Origin: Steroidobacteraceae bacterium
GTDB lineage: Bacteria; Pseudomonadota; Gammaproteobacteria; Steroidobacterales; Steroidobacteraceae
Reading direction: 5' to 3'
Length of the DNA: 64,000 nt
NCBI GenBank assembly: GCA_019634895.1
Contig: JAHCAM010000003.1
Span: 1 to 64,000 of the forward strand
A program made the position numbers and the translations under genes. The first letter of the stretch is position 1, and the number at the start of each line of letters is the position of its first letter. Shown here in pieces: positions 38,295 to 46,210 of this stretch. The notes below the pieces were generated by a model. It made no database searches and was not told the origin of the DNA. It saw only the letters and a list, made by a program, of their open reading frames with translations.

Positions 38295-39854
38295 GTGAGC
38301 CGCGCCTTCGACAGCGTGGTAATCGGCGCCAGCGCAGACGGGCTGGTCGCAGCGGCCGTGCTGGCGCGCGCGGGACAGCGCGTGCTCGTGCTCGAAGCGG
38401 AGCGCGAGCCCGGCGGCACCTTGCGCGCGATCGAGTTTGCGCCCGGGTACCGTGCCGCGCCCCTCGCCGGCGACCTCGGCCACGTGCATGAAGACGTGCT
38501 GCGCGCGACCGGCACGGTGCTGCCCGCCAAGGTTGTGCCCGACGACTGCGCGGTGGCGCTGGGAGATGGCGGCGTGCTGACCATCGGCCGCACGCCGGCC
38601 GCGACCGCCGAGGGGCTGCGCCGCCATTCGGCGAAGGATGCCGCGGCCTGGCCCGCGTTCGCCGCCGGGATGCATGCGATCGCGGGGTTCCTCGGCGAGC
38701 TGTACCGCCGGCCCGCATTCGCGCTCGATGCGACCGGCGGGCGCGAGCTGCTGTCGCTCGCGGGACTCGGGATGCGCTACCGCGCGCTCGGCAGGCGCGG
38801 CATGGCGGAGCTGCTGCGCACGCTGCCGATCGCACTCGCGGACCTGCTCGATGACTGGTTCGAGGACGTGCGCCTGAAGGGACTGCTGGCCGCGATCGGC
38901 ACCGCCGACCTGCCGCAGGGGCCGATGGCCGGCGGCACCGCGCTCGCACTGCTGCACCGGCAGGTCGGCGCGGCGCCCGGCGCTTTCGGCGATCGCCTGC
39001 GGCTGCAGGCCGGCGGAACGGCGCTCGTCACCGCGCTCGCGGAGCGCGCGCGCGCCGGCGGCGCGCTGATCGAGACCGGCGCGGAGGTGCGGCGGATCCT
39101 GGTGCACGACGACCGGGTCGCCGGCGTGGTACTCGCCTCCGGCGAGGAGATCGCCTGCCGACGCGTCATCTCCGGCGCGGGTGTCGGCCGCACGCTGCTC
39201 GAATTGCTGGATACCGCGCACCTCGACACCGAGTTCATCGACGCCGTGCGCAACATCCGCCATCGCGGGGTCACGAGCTTCGTGCTGCTGGGGCTGGACG
39301 GCCTGCCGGCGATTCCGGGCCACGCCGGGCCGCCTGCGGGCAGCTACTGGATCGCGCCTTCCGTCCGTGACGTCGAGCGCGCGCATGACGATGCCAAGTA
39401 CGGGCGCATCTCGAGCGAGCCCGTGATCGAGCTGCGCTTCCCGAGCGTGACCCAGCCGGATCTCGCGCCGCCCGGGCGGCACGTCGCGGTGCTGCGGGTG
39501 CAGTACACGCCATGGCGGCTGCGCGAAGGCGACTGGAGTTCTGCGCGGGACGCCATGGCGCGGCGCGCGATCGCCGCAGTCGAACGGCAGCTGCCCGGAT
39601 TCACCGCGCGCATCGCGCAGCAGTCGGTGCTTGCGCCCCCGGACCTCGAGGCCCGTTTCGGCCTGCCCGAGGGCGCGGTGTCGCGCGGCGAGGTTGCGCT
39701 CGACCAGCTGCTGTTCATGCGCCCGGTCGCGGGCTGCGGGCGGCATGCGATGCCCGTGCCCGGGCTTTATCTCTGCGGCGCCGGCACGCATCCGGGCCCG
39801 GGCCTCACCGGGCTGTCGGGGCTGCTGGCCGCGCGCGCGGCGCTGCCGCGATGA
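38295..39854 (+). CDS. FAD-dependent oxidoreductase, phytoene-desaturase-like (copy 2)
   Basis: A 519-residue relative of the upstream flavoprotein, with the same DDAKYG and APPGRHVA stretches and a C-terminal LCGAGTHPGPGLTG. The N-terminal nucleotide motif reads VIGASADGLVAAAVLARAG, in which the middle glycine of GxGxxG is serine. FAD binding may be changed or the subunit may be structural. The start is the GTG at 38295, with no clear ribosome site of its own. It overlaps the TetR gene by four bases. The pair might form a heteromer, one active and one diverged subunit. Confidence 0.82.
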   Translation: MSRAFDSVVIGASADGLVAAAVLARAGQRVLVLEAEREPGGTLRAIEFAPGYRAAPLAGDLGHVHEDVLRATGTVLPAKVVPDDCAVALGDGGVLTIGRTPAATAEGLRRHSAKDAAAWPAFAAGMHAIAGFLGELYRRPAFALDATGGRELLSLAGLGMRYRALGRRGMAELLRTLPIALADLLDDWFEDVRLKGLLAAIGTADLPQGPMAGGTALALLHRQVGAAPGAFGDRLRLQAGGTALVTALAERARAGGALIETGAEVRRILVHDDRVAGVVLASGEEIACRRVISGAGVGRTLLELLDTAHLDTEFIDAVRNIRHRGVTSFVLLGLDGLPAIPGHAGPPAGSYWIAPSVRDVERAHDDAKYGRISSEPVIELRFPSVTQPDLAPPGRHVAVLRVQYTPWRLREGDWSSARDAMARRAIAAVERQLPGFTARIAQQSVLAPPDLEARFGLPEGAVSRGEVALDQLLFMRPVAGCGRHAMPVPGLYLCGAGTHPGPGLTGLSGLLAARAALPR

Positions 39855-40486
39855 GCGCGGCGCGCCGGCCGCGATACGAGCGACGCAGCGCCGGCGACCG
39901 CAGGCAGGCGCTGATCGCCGCGGCGATCGAGAGCCTCAAGCGCCACGGTCATGAAGGCCTGTCGGTGCGGCGCGTCGCCGCCCGCGCGGGCGTCTCGATC
40001 GGCCTGATCAACCACCATTTCCCGAACAAGGACGCGCTGGTCGCCGAGAGCTATCGGCAGTTCAGCCGCCAGCTCGCGGCTGGATTCCAGGCCGCCGTGG
40101 ACCGGGCGCCGCGCCGGCCGCGCGCGCGGCTCTCGGCATTCATCGCGGCGGTGTTCTCGAAGCCGAACCTCGACCCGCAAGTGCTGACCGCCTGGGTCGT
40201 GTTCTGGGGATTGTTCCGGCAGTCGCCCGAGATGCGGCGCGCCCATCGCGAGGAGGGGCGCGGCTACGGCGCGCTGCCCGGGTTGCTGGTCAGGGACCTG
40301 TTGAAGGAAGCCGGGAAGTCGCGATTCCAGGCGCGCCTCGCGACGATCGGACTGACGGCGATGCTGGACGGCCTGTGGCTGGAATGGTGCCTCGACCCGA
40401 GGGGCTTCCGCCCGGCCGAGGCCGTGGCGCTGTGCGAGGACTGGATCGATCGCGTCGCCCTGAAGGCGGCCCCGGAGACTGCGTAG
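39851..40486 (+). CDS. TetR-family regulator, BetI-like
   Basis: A 211-residue repressor. The N-terminal helix-turn-helix (about residues 18-62; GLSVRRVAARAGVSIGLINHHFPNKDALV) closely follows BetI, the choline-sensing repressor of betaine synthesis, and the C-terminal half is the ligand domain with the BetI-like FWGLFRQSPEMRRAHRE. Last gene of the divergent operon, coupled by ATGA to the second oxidoreductase gene. It is the natural candidate to bind the two palindromic sites at 35139-35210, and its inducer could be the methylated amine handled by the cluster. Confidence 0.88.
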   Translation: MSAARRPRYERRSAGDRRQALIAAAIESLKRHGHEGLSVRRVAARAGVSIGLINHHFPNKDALVAESYRQFSRQLAAGFQAAVDRAPRRPRARLSAFIAAVFSKPNLDPQVLTAWVVFWGLFRQSPEMRRAHREEGRGYGALPGLLVRDLLKEAGKSRFQARLATIGLTAMLDGLWLEWCLDPRGFRPAEAVALCEDWIDRVALKAAPETA

Positions 40487-40502
40487 TCCCCGGGGCTACC
40501 GG

Positions 40503-40628
40503 TCAGAGAACGGCCGCAGCATGCTGCGCCGTCCAGGCCGAGGCGAAGGCCACATCAAGGAGCACCCCGATGATGGCGGTGAAAAGCCCCGCCGTGACCG
40601 CCGCGATCGGACGCCTGAACAAGAACAT
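40503..40628 (-). CDS. 41-residue predicted membrane peptide
   Basis: A very small gene with an ideal ribosome site: AGGAGG (40635-40640 on the minus strand) six bases before the ATG. The product begins MFLFRRPIAAVT and has one hydrophobic segment from about residue 8 to 31, with two arginines before it, so an N-in single-pass topology is likely; it ends after a short AWTAQHAAAVL tail. It starts 43 bases after the stop of the diiron-protein gene on the same strand and probably shares its transcript. I recognise no family. Confidence 0.65.
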   Translation of the reverse strand: MFLFRRPIAAVTAGLFTAIIGVLLDVAFASAWTAQHAAAVL

Positions 40629-40671
40629 GTGATTCCTCCTTCTGCTTGATCCTGGTTGCAATGAGTAGTCT

Positions 40672-41625
40672 TCAGCCGTGCATGATCGGCGCCAGCGCCC
40701 GCTGGATCCGCGCCATCTGCGCCTCCGTGGTCATCGAGGTCAGCAGCCGCCCGAAGTGGATGTGCTGCACGCCCGAGATGATGTACTGCCAGCGGTAGGC
40801 CGCGAGCACTCCTGCCGACAGCGCCTCGCGCTGCGCCGCGCTGAACTCGCGGCCCGCGATCGAGAGGAAGTACTCGACGTCCGCAGCCGACTGGGCCTGC
40901 AGGATGCCGTCGACGGCGCCGACCAGCCCGATCAGGTCATCCACCGCGCGGTCGCGCTCGGCGTCGCTGAGCCTGGCGTGCTCCGCGGTCCACTCCATCT
41001 CGTCGAGCATCACGTGCTGGCACTCGTCCTTCCAGTGATAGAAGAACACGTCCTTGAACAGCGGGCAGATGTCCTGCCGCGGCGCGATGCTCTGGTCGTA
41101 GTGCGACTGCACGAACAGCTCGATGTGGCAGGTCAGCGCCAGCACCGACCAGCTCGAGGCGGCGAGCACCGCGCGCGCCACGTCGTTCGGGTCCGCGACC
41201 ATGCGGTAGCCCGGCGGCATGCGCTCGCCGATCATCTGCTCCATGCGCCGGAACAGCTCCTGGTGCTTGATCTCCTCGGCGGAGAAGCGCACCAGTCCCT
41301 CCAGCGCCATCTGGTCGCCGAGCACGTGGCCGCGGCTCTGCTCGAGCATCTTGGCGCTGATGAAGCGCTCGACCAGCCCGAACACGTAGGCATAGGTCCG
41401 CCCCTGGATCTGCGACAGCAGGCGCGCGTCGTCCGCGCCCAGGAACGGCAGCCGGTCCGCGTAGGACAGGCCGTCCGGCAGGAACTTGCGCGAGAAGTCG
41501 AACTCGCGGCCGCGGATCAGGTCGCGGTCGATCTGCCACTCGACTTTCTTCGACATCTTGACCACGCGGGCATAGCGCGCGGCGCGGGCCGTGTCGGTCG
41601 CGATGTCCTTGGCAACAGCATTCAT
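40672..41625 (-). CDS. Ferritin-like diiron protein, AurF-type site
   Basis: A 317-residue mainly helical protein. Seven potential iron ligands are in the order and near the spacing of the N-oxygenase AurF: E86, E118-x2-H121, E169, and H197-x3-E201-x2-H204 (in YHWKDECQH). The extra histidine before the last ExxH separates AurF-like enzymes from ferritins and R2 subunits. It may therefore be an oxygen-activating oxygenase or an R2-like protein; the substrate is unknown. I prefer the start at 41625 (MNAVAKDI), preceded by GGAG on the minus strand; an upstream ATG at 41712 would overlap the sigma-factor gene. Divergent from the ECF sigma gene, upstream of the 41-residue peptide. Confidence 0.78.
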   Translation of the reverse strand: MNAVAKDIATDTARAARYARVVKMSKKVEWQIDRDLIRGREFDFSRKFLPDGLSYADRLPFLGADDARLLSQIQGRTYAYVFGLVERFISAKMLEQSRGHVLGDQMALEGLVRFSAEEIKHQELFRRMEQMIGERMPPGYRMVADPNDVARAVLAASSWSVLALTCHIELFVQSHYDQSIAPRQDICPLFKDVFFYHWKDECQHVMLDEMEWTAEHARLSDAERDRAVDDLIGLVGAVDGILQAQSAADVEYFLSIAGREFSAAQREALSAGVLAAYRWQYIISGVQHIHFGRLLTSMTTEAQMARIQRALAPIMHG

Positions 41626-41678
41626 GGGTCTCGACTCCGATAACCGGGGCCCGTATGCCCCTTTCACGGATACATGCG

Positions 41679-41684
41679 TAGAAT
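41679..41684 (+). promoter_or_regulatory. Possible -10 element of the sigma/kinase operon
   Basis: TAGAAT (five of six to TATAAT) lies 20 bases upstream of the ATG of the ECF sigma gene. No good -35 is seen, so an alternative sigma factor or activator may be involved. Confidence 0.35.
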
Positions 41685-41704
41685 CCGGGGAAACCGGCTC
41701 ATGG

Positions 41705-42283
41705 ATGCGCAAGCCTTTGATTCAGGGGGATCTGACGCGGCTGCTACAGGCTGCCGGCAGCGGCGACCCGGGCGCCTACGCCCGCTTGTACGACGCGGTC
41801 TATGCGGAACTGCGGCGCGTGGCCGGGGCCAGCATGCGGCGCGAGTCCGCCGGCCACACGCTGCAGCCCACGGCGCTCGTCAACGAGGCCTACCTGCGGC
41901 TCGCGTCGGGGGCGCCCGGCTGGGAGAACCGCCGGCATTTCTTCGCCGCCGCGGCGGAGGCCATGCGCCGCATCCTGGTGGATCATGCGCGCCGGCGGCG
42001 TTCTCAGAAGCGCGGCGCCGGACTCGAACGCGTGACGCTGTCGGGCGTGGATGTACCCGCCGGCGACGGCGATGTCGACGTGCTGCTGATCGACGCCGCG
42101 CTCACCGAGCTCGCGGCCGAGCGGCCGCGGCTGGCGGAACTGGTGACGCTGCGCTACTTCGCCGGCATGAGCATCGAGGACGCGGCCCGCGCGCTCGAGA
42201 TCTCGCCGGCGACGGCCAAGCGCGACTGGGCCTTCGCGCGGGCCTGGCTCGCGGAGCGCGTCGAGGCGCGGCGCCCGACATGA
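41705..42283 (+). CDS. ECF-type RNA polymerase sigma factor
   Basis: A 192-residue sigma factor of the ECF_sigma70 (Sig-70_X6) type. Region 2 holds LYDAVYAELRRVAGASMRRE and the TLQPTALVNEAYLRL block, and region 4 has LVTLRYFAGMSIEDAARALEISPATAKRDWAFARAWL, the -35-binding helix-turn-helix. Sigma factors of this family are commonly encoded beside Ser/Thr kinases, and here the kinase gene overlaps by four bases. No anti-sigma factor is visible. The ATG at 41705 is favoured over one at 41591 that would overlap the divergent gene. Confidence 0.9.
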   Translation: MRKPLIQGDLTRLLQAAGSGDPGAYARLYDAVYAELRRVAGASMRRESAGHTLQPTALVNEAYLRLASGAPGWENRRHFFAAAAEAMRRILVDHARRRRSQKRGAGLERVTLSGVDVPAGDGDVDVLLIDAALTELAAERPRLAELVTLRYFAGMSIEDAARALEISPATAKRDWAFARAWLAERVEARRPT

Positions 42284-44922
42284 GCCTGGATGCCGAACAG
42301 GCGCTGTTCGACGCCTGCCTCGCGGCGGACGCCGCCGGGCGCGAGCGGCTGCTGACGGGCTGCGCCGATGCGGCGCTCGCCGCGCGCGTGCGGCGCCTGC
42401 TCGAAATCCACGAGCAGGAACCGCCGTCGCTGAGCATCGGCGTCGAGAACCTGTCGCCGCTGGCCATGCCGAAACGCATCGGCCGCTACCGCATCCTGGA
42501 GCGCATCGGCGAGGGCGCCATGGGCGACGTGTTCCTCGCCGAGCAGCAGGAGCCGGTGCGCCGGCGCGTCGCGCTCAAGGTGCTGAAGTTCGGCCTCGGC
42601 ACCCGCGAGGTGATCGCGCGATTCGAGCTCGAGCGGCAGGCGCTCGCCGTGCTGACCCATCCGAACATCGCCGGCATCCTCGACGCCGGCGCGACCGAGG
42701 ACGGACGGCCGTACTTCGCGATGGAATACGTCGGCGGCATCGCGATCACGCGCTACTGCGACGAGCGCCGGCTGCCGCTCGAGGGACGCCTCGGGCTGTT
42801 CGCACAGGTCTGCGCCGGCGTGCAGCACGCGCACCTTCGCGGGATCATCCATCGCGACCTCAAGCCGTCCAACATCCTGGTGACCGAGATCGACGGCGCG
42901 CCGGCCTGCCGCATCATCGATTTCGGCATCGCCAAGGCGACCACCACCGCCGGGGCCGAAACCGATGCCTACACCCGCATCGGCCACGTCCTCGGCACGC
43001 CCGATTACATGAGCCCTGAGCAGGCGCAGCTGTCGCCGCTCGAGATCGATGCGCGCACCGACGTCTACTCGCTCGGCATCGTGCTCTACGAGCTGCTGAC
43101 GGGCGCGCGCCCGTACTCGGTCACGCGCGATGCCATCGTCCCGGAGACGCTGGCGCGGGAGATCGCGGAGGCCGAGCCGCTGCGGCCGAGCCTGCGCGCC
43201 GCGGAAGCGGGAGCGGATGCCGCACGGCGCGCGGCGCGGCGCGGCCTGGCGCCGCGGGCGCTCGCGCAGCGGCTGCGGGGCGACCTCGACTGGATCGTGC
43301 TGAAAGCGATCGAGAAAGACCGCAACCGTCGCTATGCCTCCGCCCACGAGCTCGCGGACGACCTTGAGCGCCACGCGCGCAGCGAGGCAGTTCTCGCGGG
43401 ACCACCGTCCTGGACCTATCGCAGCGGCCGCTTCGTGCGCCGGCACCGCTTCGCCGCTGCGGCCGCCGCCGGCCTGTTCCTGTCCGCGATCCTGTTCGGC
43501 GCCGGCATGGCCTGGCTGGCACGCGAGACGGCACAGGAGCGTGACCGCGCCAACGCAGAGGCCGAGATCGCCAAGCGCGTGACCGCCTTCACCGCCGGCC
43601 TGTTCGAGATGGCGAATCCCGAGAGCGCGGGCGCCAGTGATGTCACGGCGCGCGAGCTGCTGGACGGCGGCGTGCGCCGGCTGGAGACCGAACTGCTGCG
43701 CGAGCGCCCCGAGGTCCGGGCCGCGCTGCTGGAGGCTGCTGGCAGCGCCTATCGCGGCATCGGCGAGCACGGCGAGGCCTCGCGACTCATCGGCCAGGCC
43801 GTGGCGCTGCGGCGGGAACGGGGCGCGGCGGAGCCGTTGCCGCTCGCGCAGGCGCTGCTCGCGGAATCTGCGCTGCGGCGCGACCAGGGCAATTTCGAGG
43901 GCGCGGCTGAACTGGCGCGGGAAGCCGTCCAGGCGCTGGAGCGCGCGCTCGCCGCCGCCGGTTCCGGCGGCGAGACCGAGGTTGCGCGGACGCTGGCGGT
44001 GGCACGACTGGACCTCGCCGAAATCTTGCGCCGGTCCAGCGCGCTGGACGAGGCTTCCGCGCTGGCGGTCAAGACGCTCGAGGGACTCGAGAAATCCGGC
44101 GCGACCGGCACCCCGGAGTTCGTCTATGCCACGCACACGCTCGGGCGCGTGCGCGCCGCGCAGGACCGGCTGGGCGAGGCCGAGGACCTGCTGCGCCGCG
44201 CACACGCGATGCAGCTCGCGACCGGCGGCGGCAACACCGAGCGCGCGATCGAGACCCGCAACGGCCTTGCCGACGTCCTGGTGCTGACGGGACGGCCGGC
44301 GGAAGCCGAGTCGCTGCTGCGCCAGAACCTGGAGTCGGTCCGCGTGGTGTACGGGGAGCGGCACGGCCAGTACGGCGTCGCCTGGAACAACCTGGGCAAC
44401 GCCATCTCCGACATTCCCGAGAAGTTCGGCGAGGCGGAGCAGGCCTACCTCAAAGCGCTCGAGCCGCTGAGCGCCATGTACGGGCTCGCGCATCCCGAAA
44501 TCGCAACGACCTACAACAACCTGGGCGCGCTGTACCTGAAGACCCGCGAATGGCAGAAGGCGGCGCAGGCCTACCAGCGCAGCCTGGAGCTGCGCGAACA
44601 GCTGCTTGGGCCGGCGCACGCGTACACCGCCGGCACCAAGCTCGGCTACGCGCTTGCGCTGAACCGGCTGGGCCGGGCAGCCGAGGCCGAGCGGCTACTG
44701 CGCGAGGTGCATGCCATGCTGAGCGACAGCATCGGTCCCGCGCATTCGCGCACGGTGAATGCGCAGTACTACCTGGGCGTGATCCTGAAGGAACAGGGCA
44801 AGACGGCGGAAGCGCTGTCCGTAGTGCGCGAGGCGCGCCAGCGCCTGGAGCGCGCGCTGGGCGCCGACCACCCGCGCACCCTGGCGGCGCAGAAGACGCT
44901 GGACGAGCTCGAGGGAAAATGA
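42280..44922 (+). CDS. Membrane Ser/Thr protein kinase with TPR tail
   Basis: An 880-residue Hanks-type kinase. The kinase domain (about 70-370) has GEGAMGDV at 78-85, the ATP lysine K100 in VALKVLK, HRDLKPSN at 191-198, D214 in DFGIAK, and GTPDYMSPEQA. A single transmembrane helix lies at about 390-413, followed by a C-terminal half of tetratricopeptide repeats (WNNLGNAISD, YNNLGALYLK, AKAYQRSLELREQLLG-like). It should be anchored in the inner membrane with the TPR part outside the cytoplasm. Coupled to the ECF sigma gene, so it may phosphorylate or sense for that factor. An N-terminal helical stretch of about 60 residues precedes the kinase. Confidence 0.92.
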   Translation: MSLDAEQALFDACLAADAAGRERLLTGCADAALAARVRRLLEIHEQEPPSLSIGVENLSPLAMPKRIGRYRILERIGEGAMGDVFLAEQQEPVRRRVALKVLKFGLGTREVIARFELERQALAVLTHPNIAGILDAGATEDGRPYFAMEYVGGIAITRYCDERRLPLEGRLGLFAQVCAGVQHAHLRGIIHRDLKPSNILVTEIDGAPACRIIDFGIAKATTTAGAETDAYTRIGHVLGTPDYMSPEQAQLSPLEIDARTDVYSLGIVLYELLTGARPYSVTRDAIVPETLAREIAEAEPLRPSLRAAEAGADAARRAARRGLAPRALAQRLRGDLDWIVLKAIEKDRNRRYASAHELADDLERHARSEAVLAGPPSWTYRSGRFVRRHRFAAAAAAGLFLSAILFGAGMAWLARETAQERDRANAEAEIAKRVTAFTAGLFEMANPESAGASDVTARELLDGGVRRLETELLRERPEVRAALLEAAGSAYRGIGEHGEASRLIGQAVALRRERGAAEPLPLAQALLAESALRRDQGNFEGAAELAREAVQALERALAAAGSGGETEVARTLAVARLDLAEILRRSSALDEASALAVKTLEGLEKSGATGTPEFVYATHTLGRVRAAQDRLGEAEDLLRRAHAMQLATGGGNTERAIETRNGLADVLVLTGRPAEAESLLRQNLESVRVVYGERHGQYGVAWNNLGNAISDIPEKFGEAEQAYLKALEPLSAMYGLAHPEIATTYNNLGALYLKTREWQKAAQAYQRSLELREQLLGPAHAYTAGTKLGYALALNRLGRAAEAERLLREVHAMLSDSIGPAHSRTVNAQYYLGVILKEQGKTAEALSVVREARQRLERALGADHPRTLAAQKTLDELEGK

Positions 44923-44929
44923 CCTGCCG

Positions 44930-46210
44930 TCAGGGCAGCAGGTCCCGCAGGCGGAACCACAGCATCGCGAGCACCAGCGTCGGGCGGCGCAGCGCCATGC
45001 CGCCGGGGAAATCGCGGTGCCGCAGGCGCGCATAGACGTCGAACCGCTCCGCCTGGCCGGCCATCGCCTCGGCCAGCACCCTGCCCGCGATGCCGGTCAG
45101 CACCATGCCGTGGCCGGAGAAGCCCTGCAGGTAGTACAGGTTCGGATCGAGGCGGCCGAAGTGCGGCGCGCGATTCATGGTGATGTCGATGAACCCGCCC
45201 CAGGCGTACTCGACCGGCGCGTCGGCGAGCTGCGGGAATACGCGCAGCATGCGCTGCCGCGTCGCCCGCTCGGTGCCGATCGGATCCACACCGGAGTAGC
45301 TGACGCGGCCGCCGAACAGCAGGCGGTGATCCGACGACCGCCGGAAGTAGTCGAGGATCCAGTTGATGTCGGTGACCGCCATGTTGTTGCGGATCAGCGC
45401 GGCCGCGCGCTCCGCTCCGAGCGGGCGCGTGGCGACGATGTAGGTGGCGATGCCCAGGGTCTTGCGGGCCAGCACCGGGGCGAACTCGCGCTGGCCGATG
45501 TTGGCGCAGAGCGCGGCCTGCGGTGCGCGTACGCTGCCGCCGGCCGTGCGCAGCACGACCGTGGCGCCGCGCCCGAGCGAGGTCACGCGGCTGCCCTCGA
45601 AGACGCGCACGCCGGCCGCTTCCGCGGCCGCCGCCAGCCCCAGAACATACTTCAGCGGATGGCAATGCGCCGCATTCGAGTCGAACAGGCCGGCGCGGTA
45701 GCGGCGCGTCGCCAGCAGGCCCTCGAGCTCGGCGCGGTCCATCATGCGCGTCGAGCGGTAGCCGAAGTCCCCGGCCAGCTCTTCATGCCATGCCGCGAGC
45801 TCGCGTTCCTGGCGCGGCTTGATCGCGACGTGCGCCTGGCCGTGCGCCAGATCGCAGTCGATGCGATGGCGCGTGACGCGCTCGCGCACGAGTTCGAGTC
45901 CCTCGAGCGTGAAGTCCCACAGCCGCTTCGCGTCCGCGCGCCCGAGCTGGGATTCGAGCACGCCCTGGCCGCACGCATATCCGGGCAGCAGCTGCGCGCC
46001 GGAGCGGCCGGAGGCGCCGAAGCCGATGCGCCCGGCCTCGAGCAGCACGACGCGATAGCCGCGCTCGGCGAGGTGCAGCGCGGTCGAGACCCCGGCCAGC
46101 CCGCCGCCGACCACGCAGACGTCGGCATCGACGTCGCCCGCCAGCGCCGGCCGCGGCGCCGGCCGGACGACCGAGGCCTCGTACCAGCTGCGCGCGGGCT
46201 CGTGGTTCAC
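44930..46210 (-). CDS. puuB: Gamma-glutamylputrescine oxidase-like FAD oxidoreductase
   Basis: A 426-residue DAO-family flavoprotein with VVGGGLAGVSTALHLAERG at the N-terminus and GRSGAQLLPGYACG, typical of PuuB. PuuB oxidises gamma-glutamylputrescine to its aldehyde, releasing ammonia and hydrogen peroxide. The C-terminal YYLQGFSGHGMVLTG completes the FAD site. The start is the GTG at 46210, overlapping the stop of the glutamine-synthetase-like gene upstream. It converges on the kinase gene with seven bases between. Confidence 0.88.
   Translation of the reverse strand: MNHEPARSWYEASVVRPAPRPALAGDVDADVCVVGGGLAGVSTALHLAERGYRVVLLEAGRIGFGASGRSGAQLLPGYACGQGVLESQLGRADAKRLWDFTLEGLELVRERVTRHRIDCDLAHGQAHVAIKPRQERELAAWHEELAGDFGYRSTRMMDRAELEGLLATRRYRAGLFDSNAAHCHPLKYVLGLAAAAEAAGVRVFEGSRVTSLGRGATVVLRTAGGSVRAPQAALCANIGQREFAPVLARKTLGIATYIVATRPLGAERAAALIRNNMAVTDINWILDYFRRSSDHRLLFGGRVSYSGVDPIGTERATRQRMLRVFPQLADAPVEYAWGGFIDITMNRAPHFGRLDPNLYYLQGFSGHGMVLTGIAGRVLAEAMAGQAERFDVYARLRHRDFPGGMALRRPTLVLAMLWFRLRDLLP

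Larger units (their letters stand above)
38017..38298 (+). other. Bridging open frame of 93 codons (doubtful gene)
   Basis: An ATG overlapping the stop of the first oxidoreductase (ATGA) opens a frame that ends in a TGA overlapping the GTG start of the second (GTGA). The junctions look like coupled genes. However, the product is an Arg/Ala/Pro-rich string without a recognisable domain, its third codon positions are less G+C-biased than those of the neighbours, and much of it is made of repeats. I think it is mostly non-coding, perhaps kept open so ribosomes can pass. Confidence 0.25.

Noticed and set aside
40487-40502. Bidirectional terminator between the TetR gene and the 41-residue gene
   Set aside because: The GTAG-CCCC/GGGG-CTAC pairing has a bulge, almost no loop and no T run.
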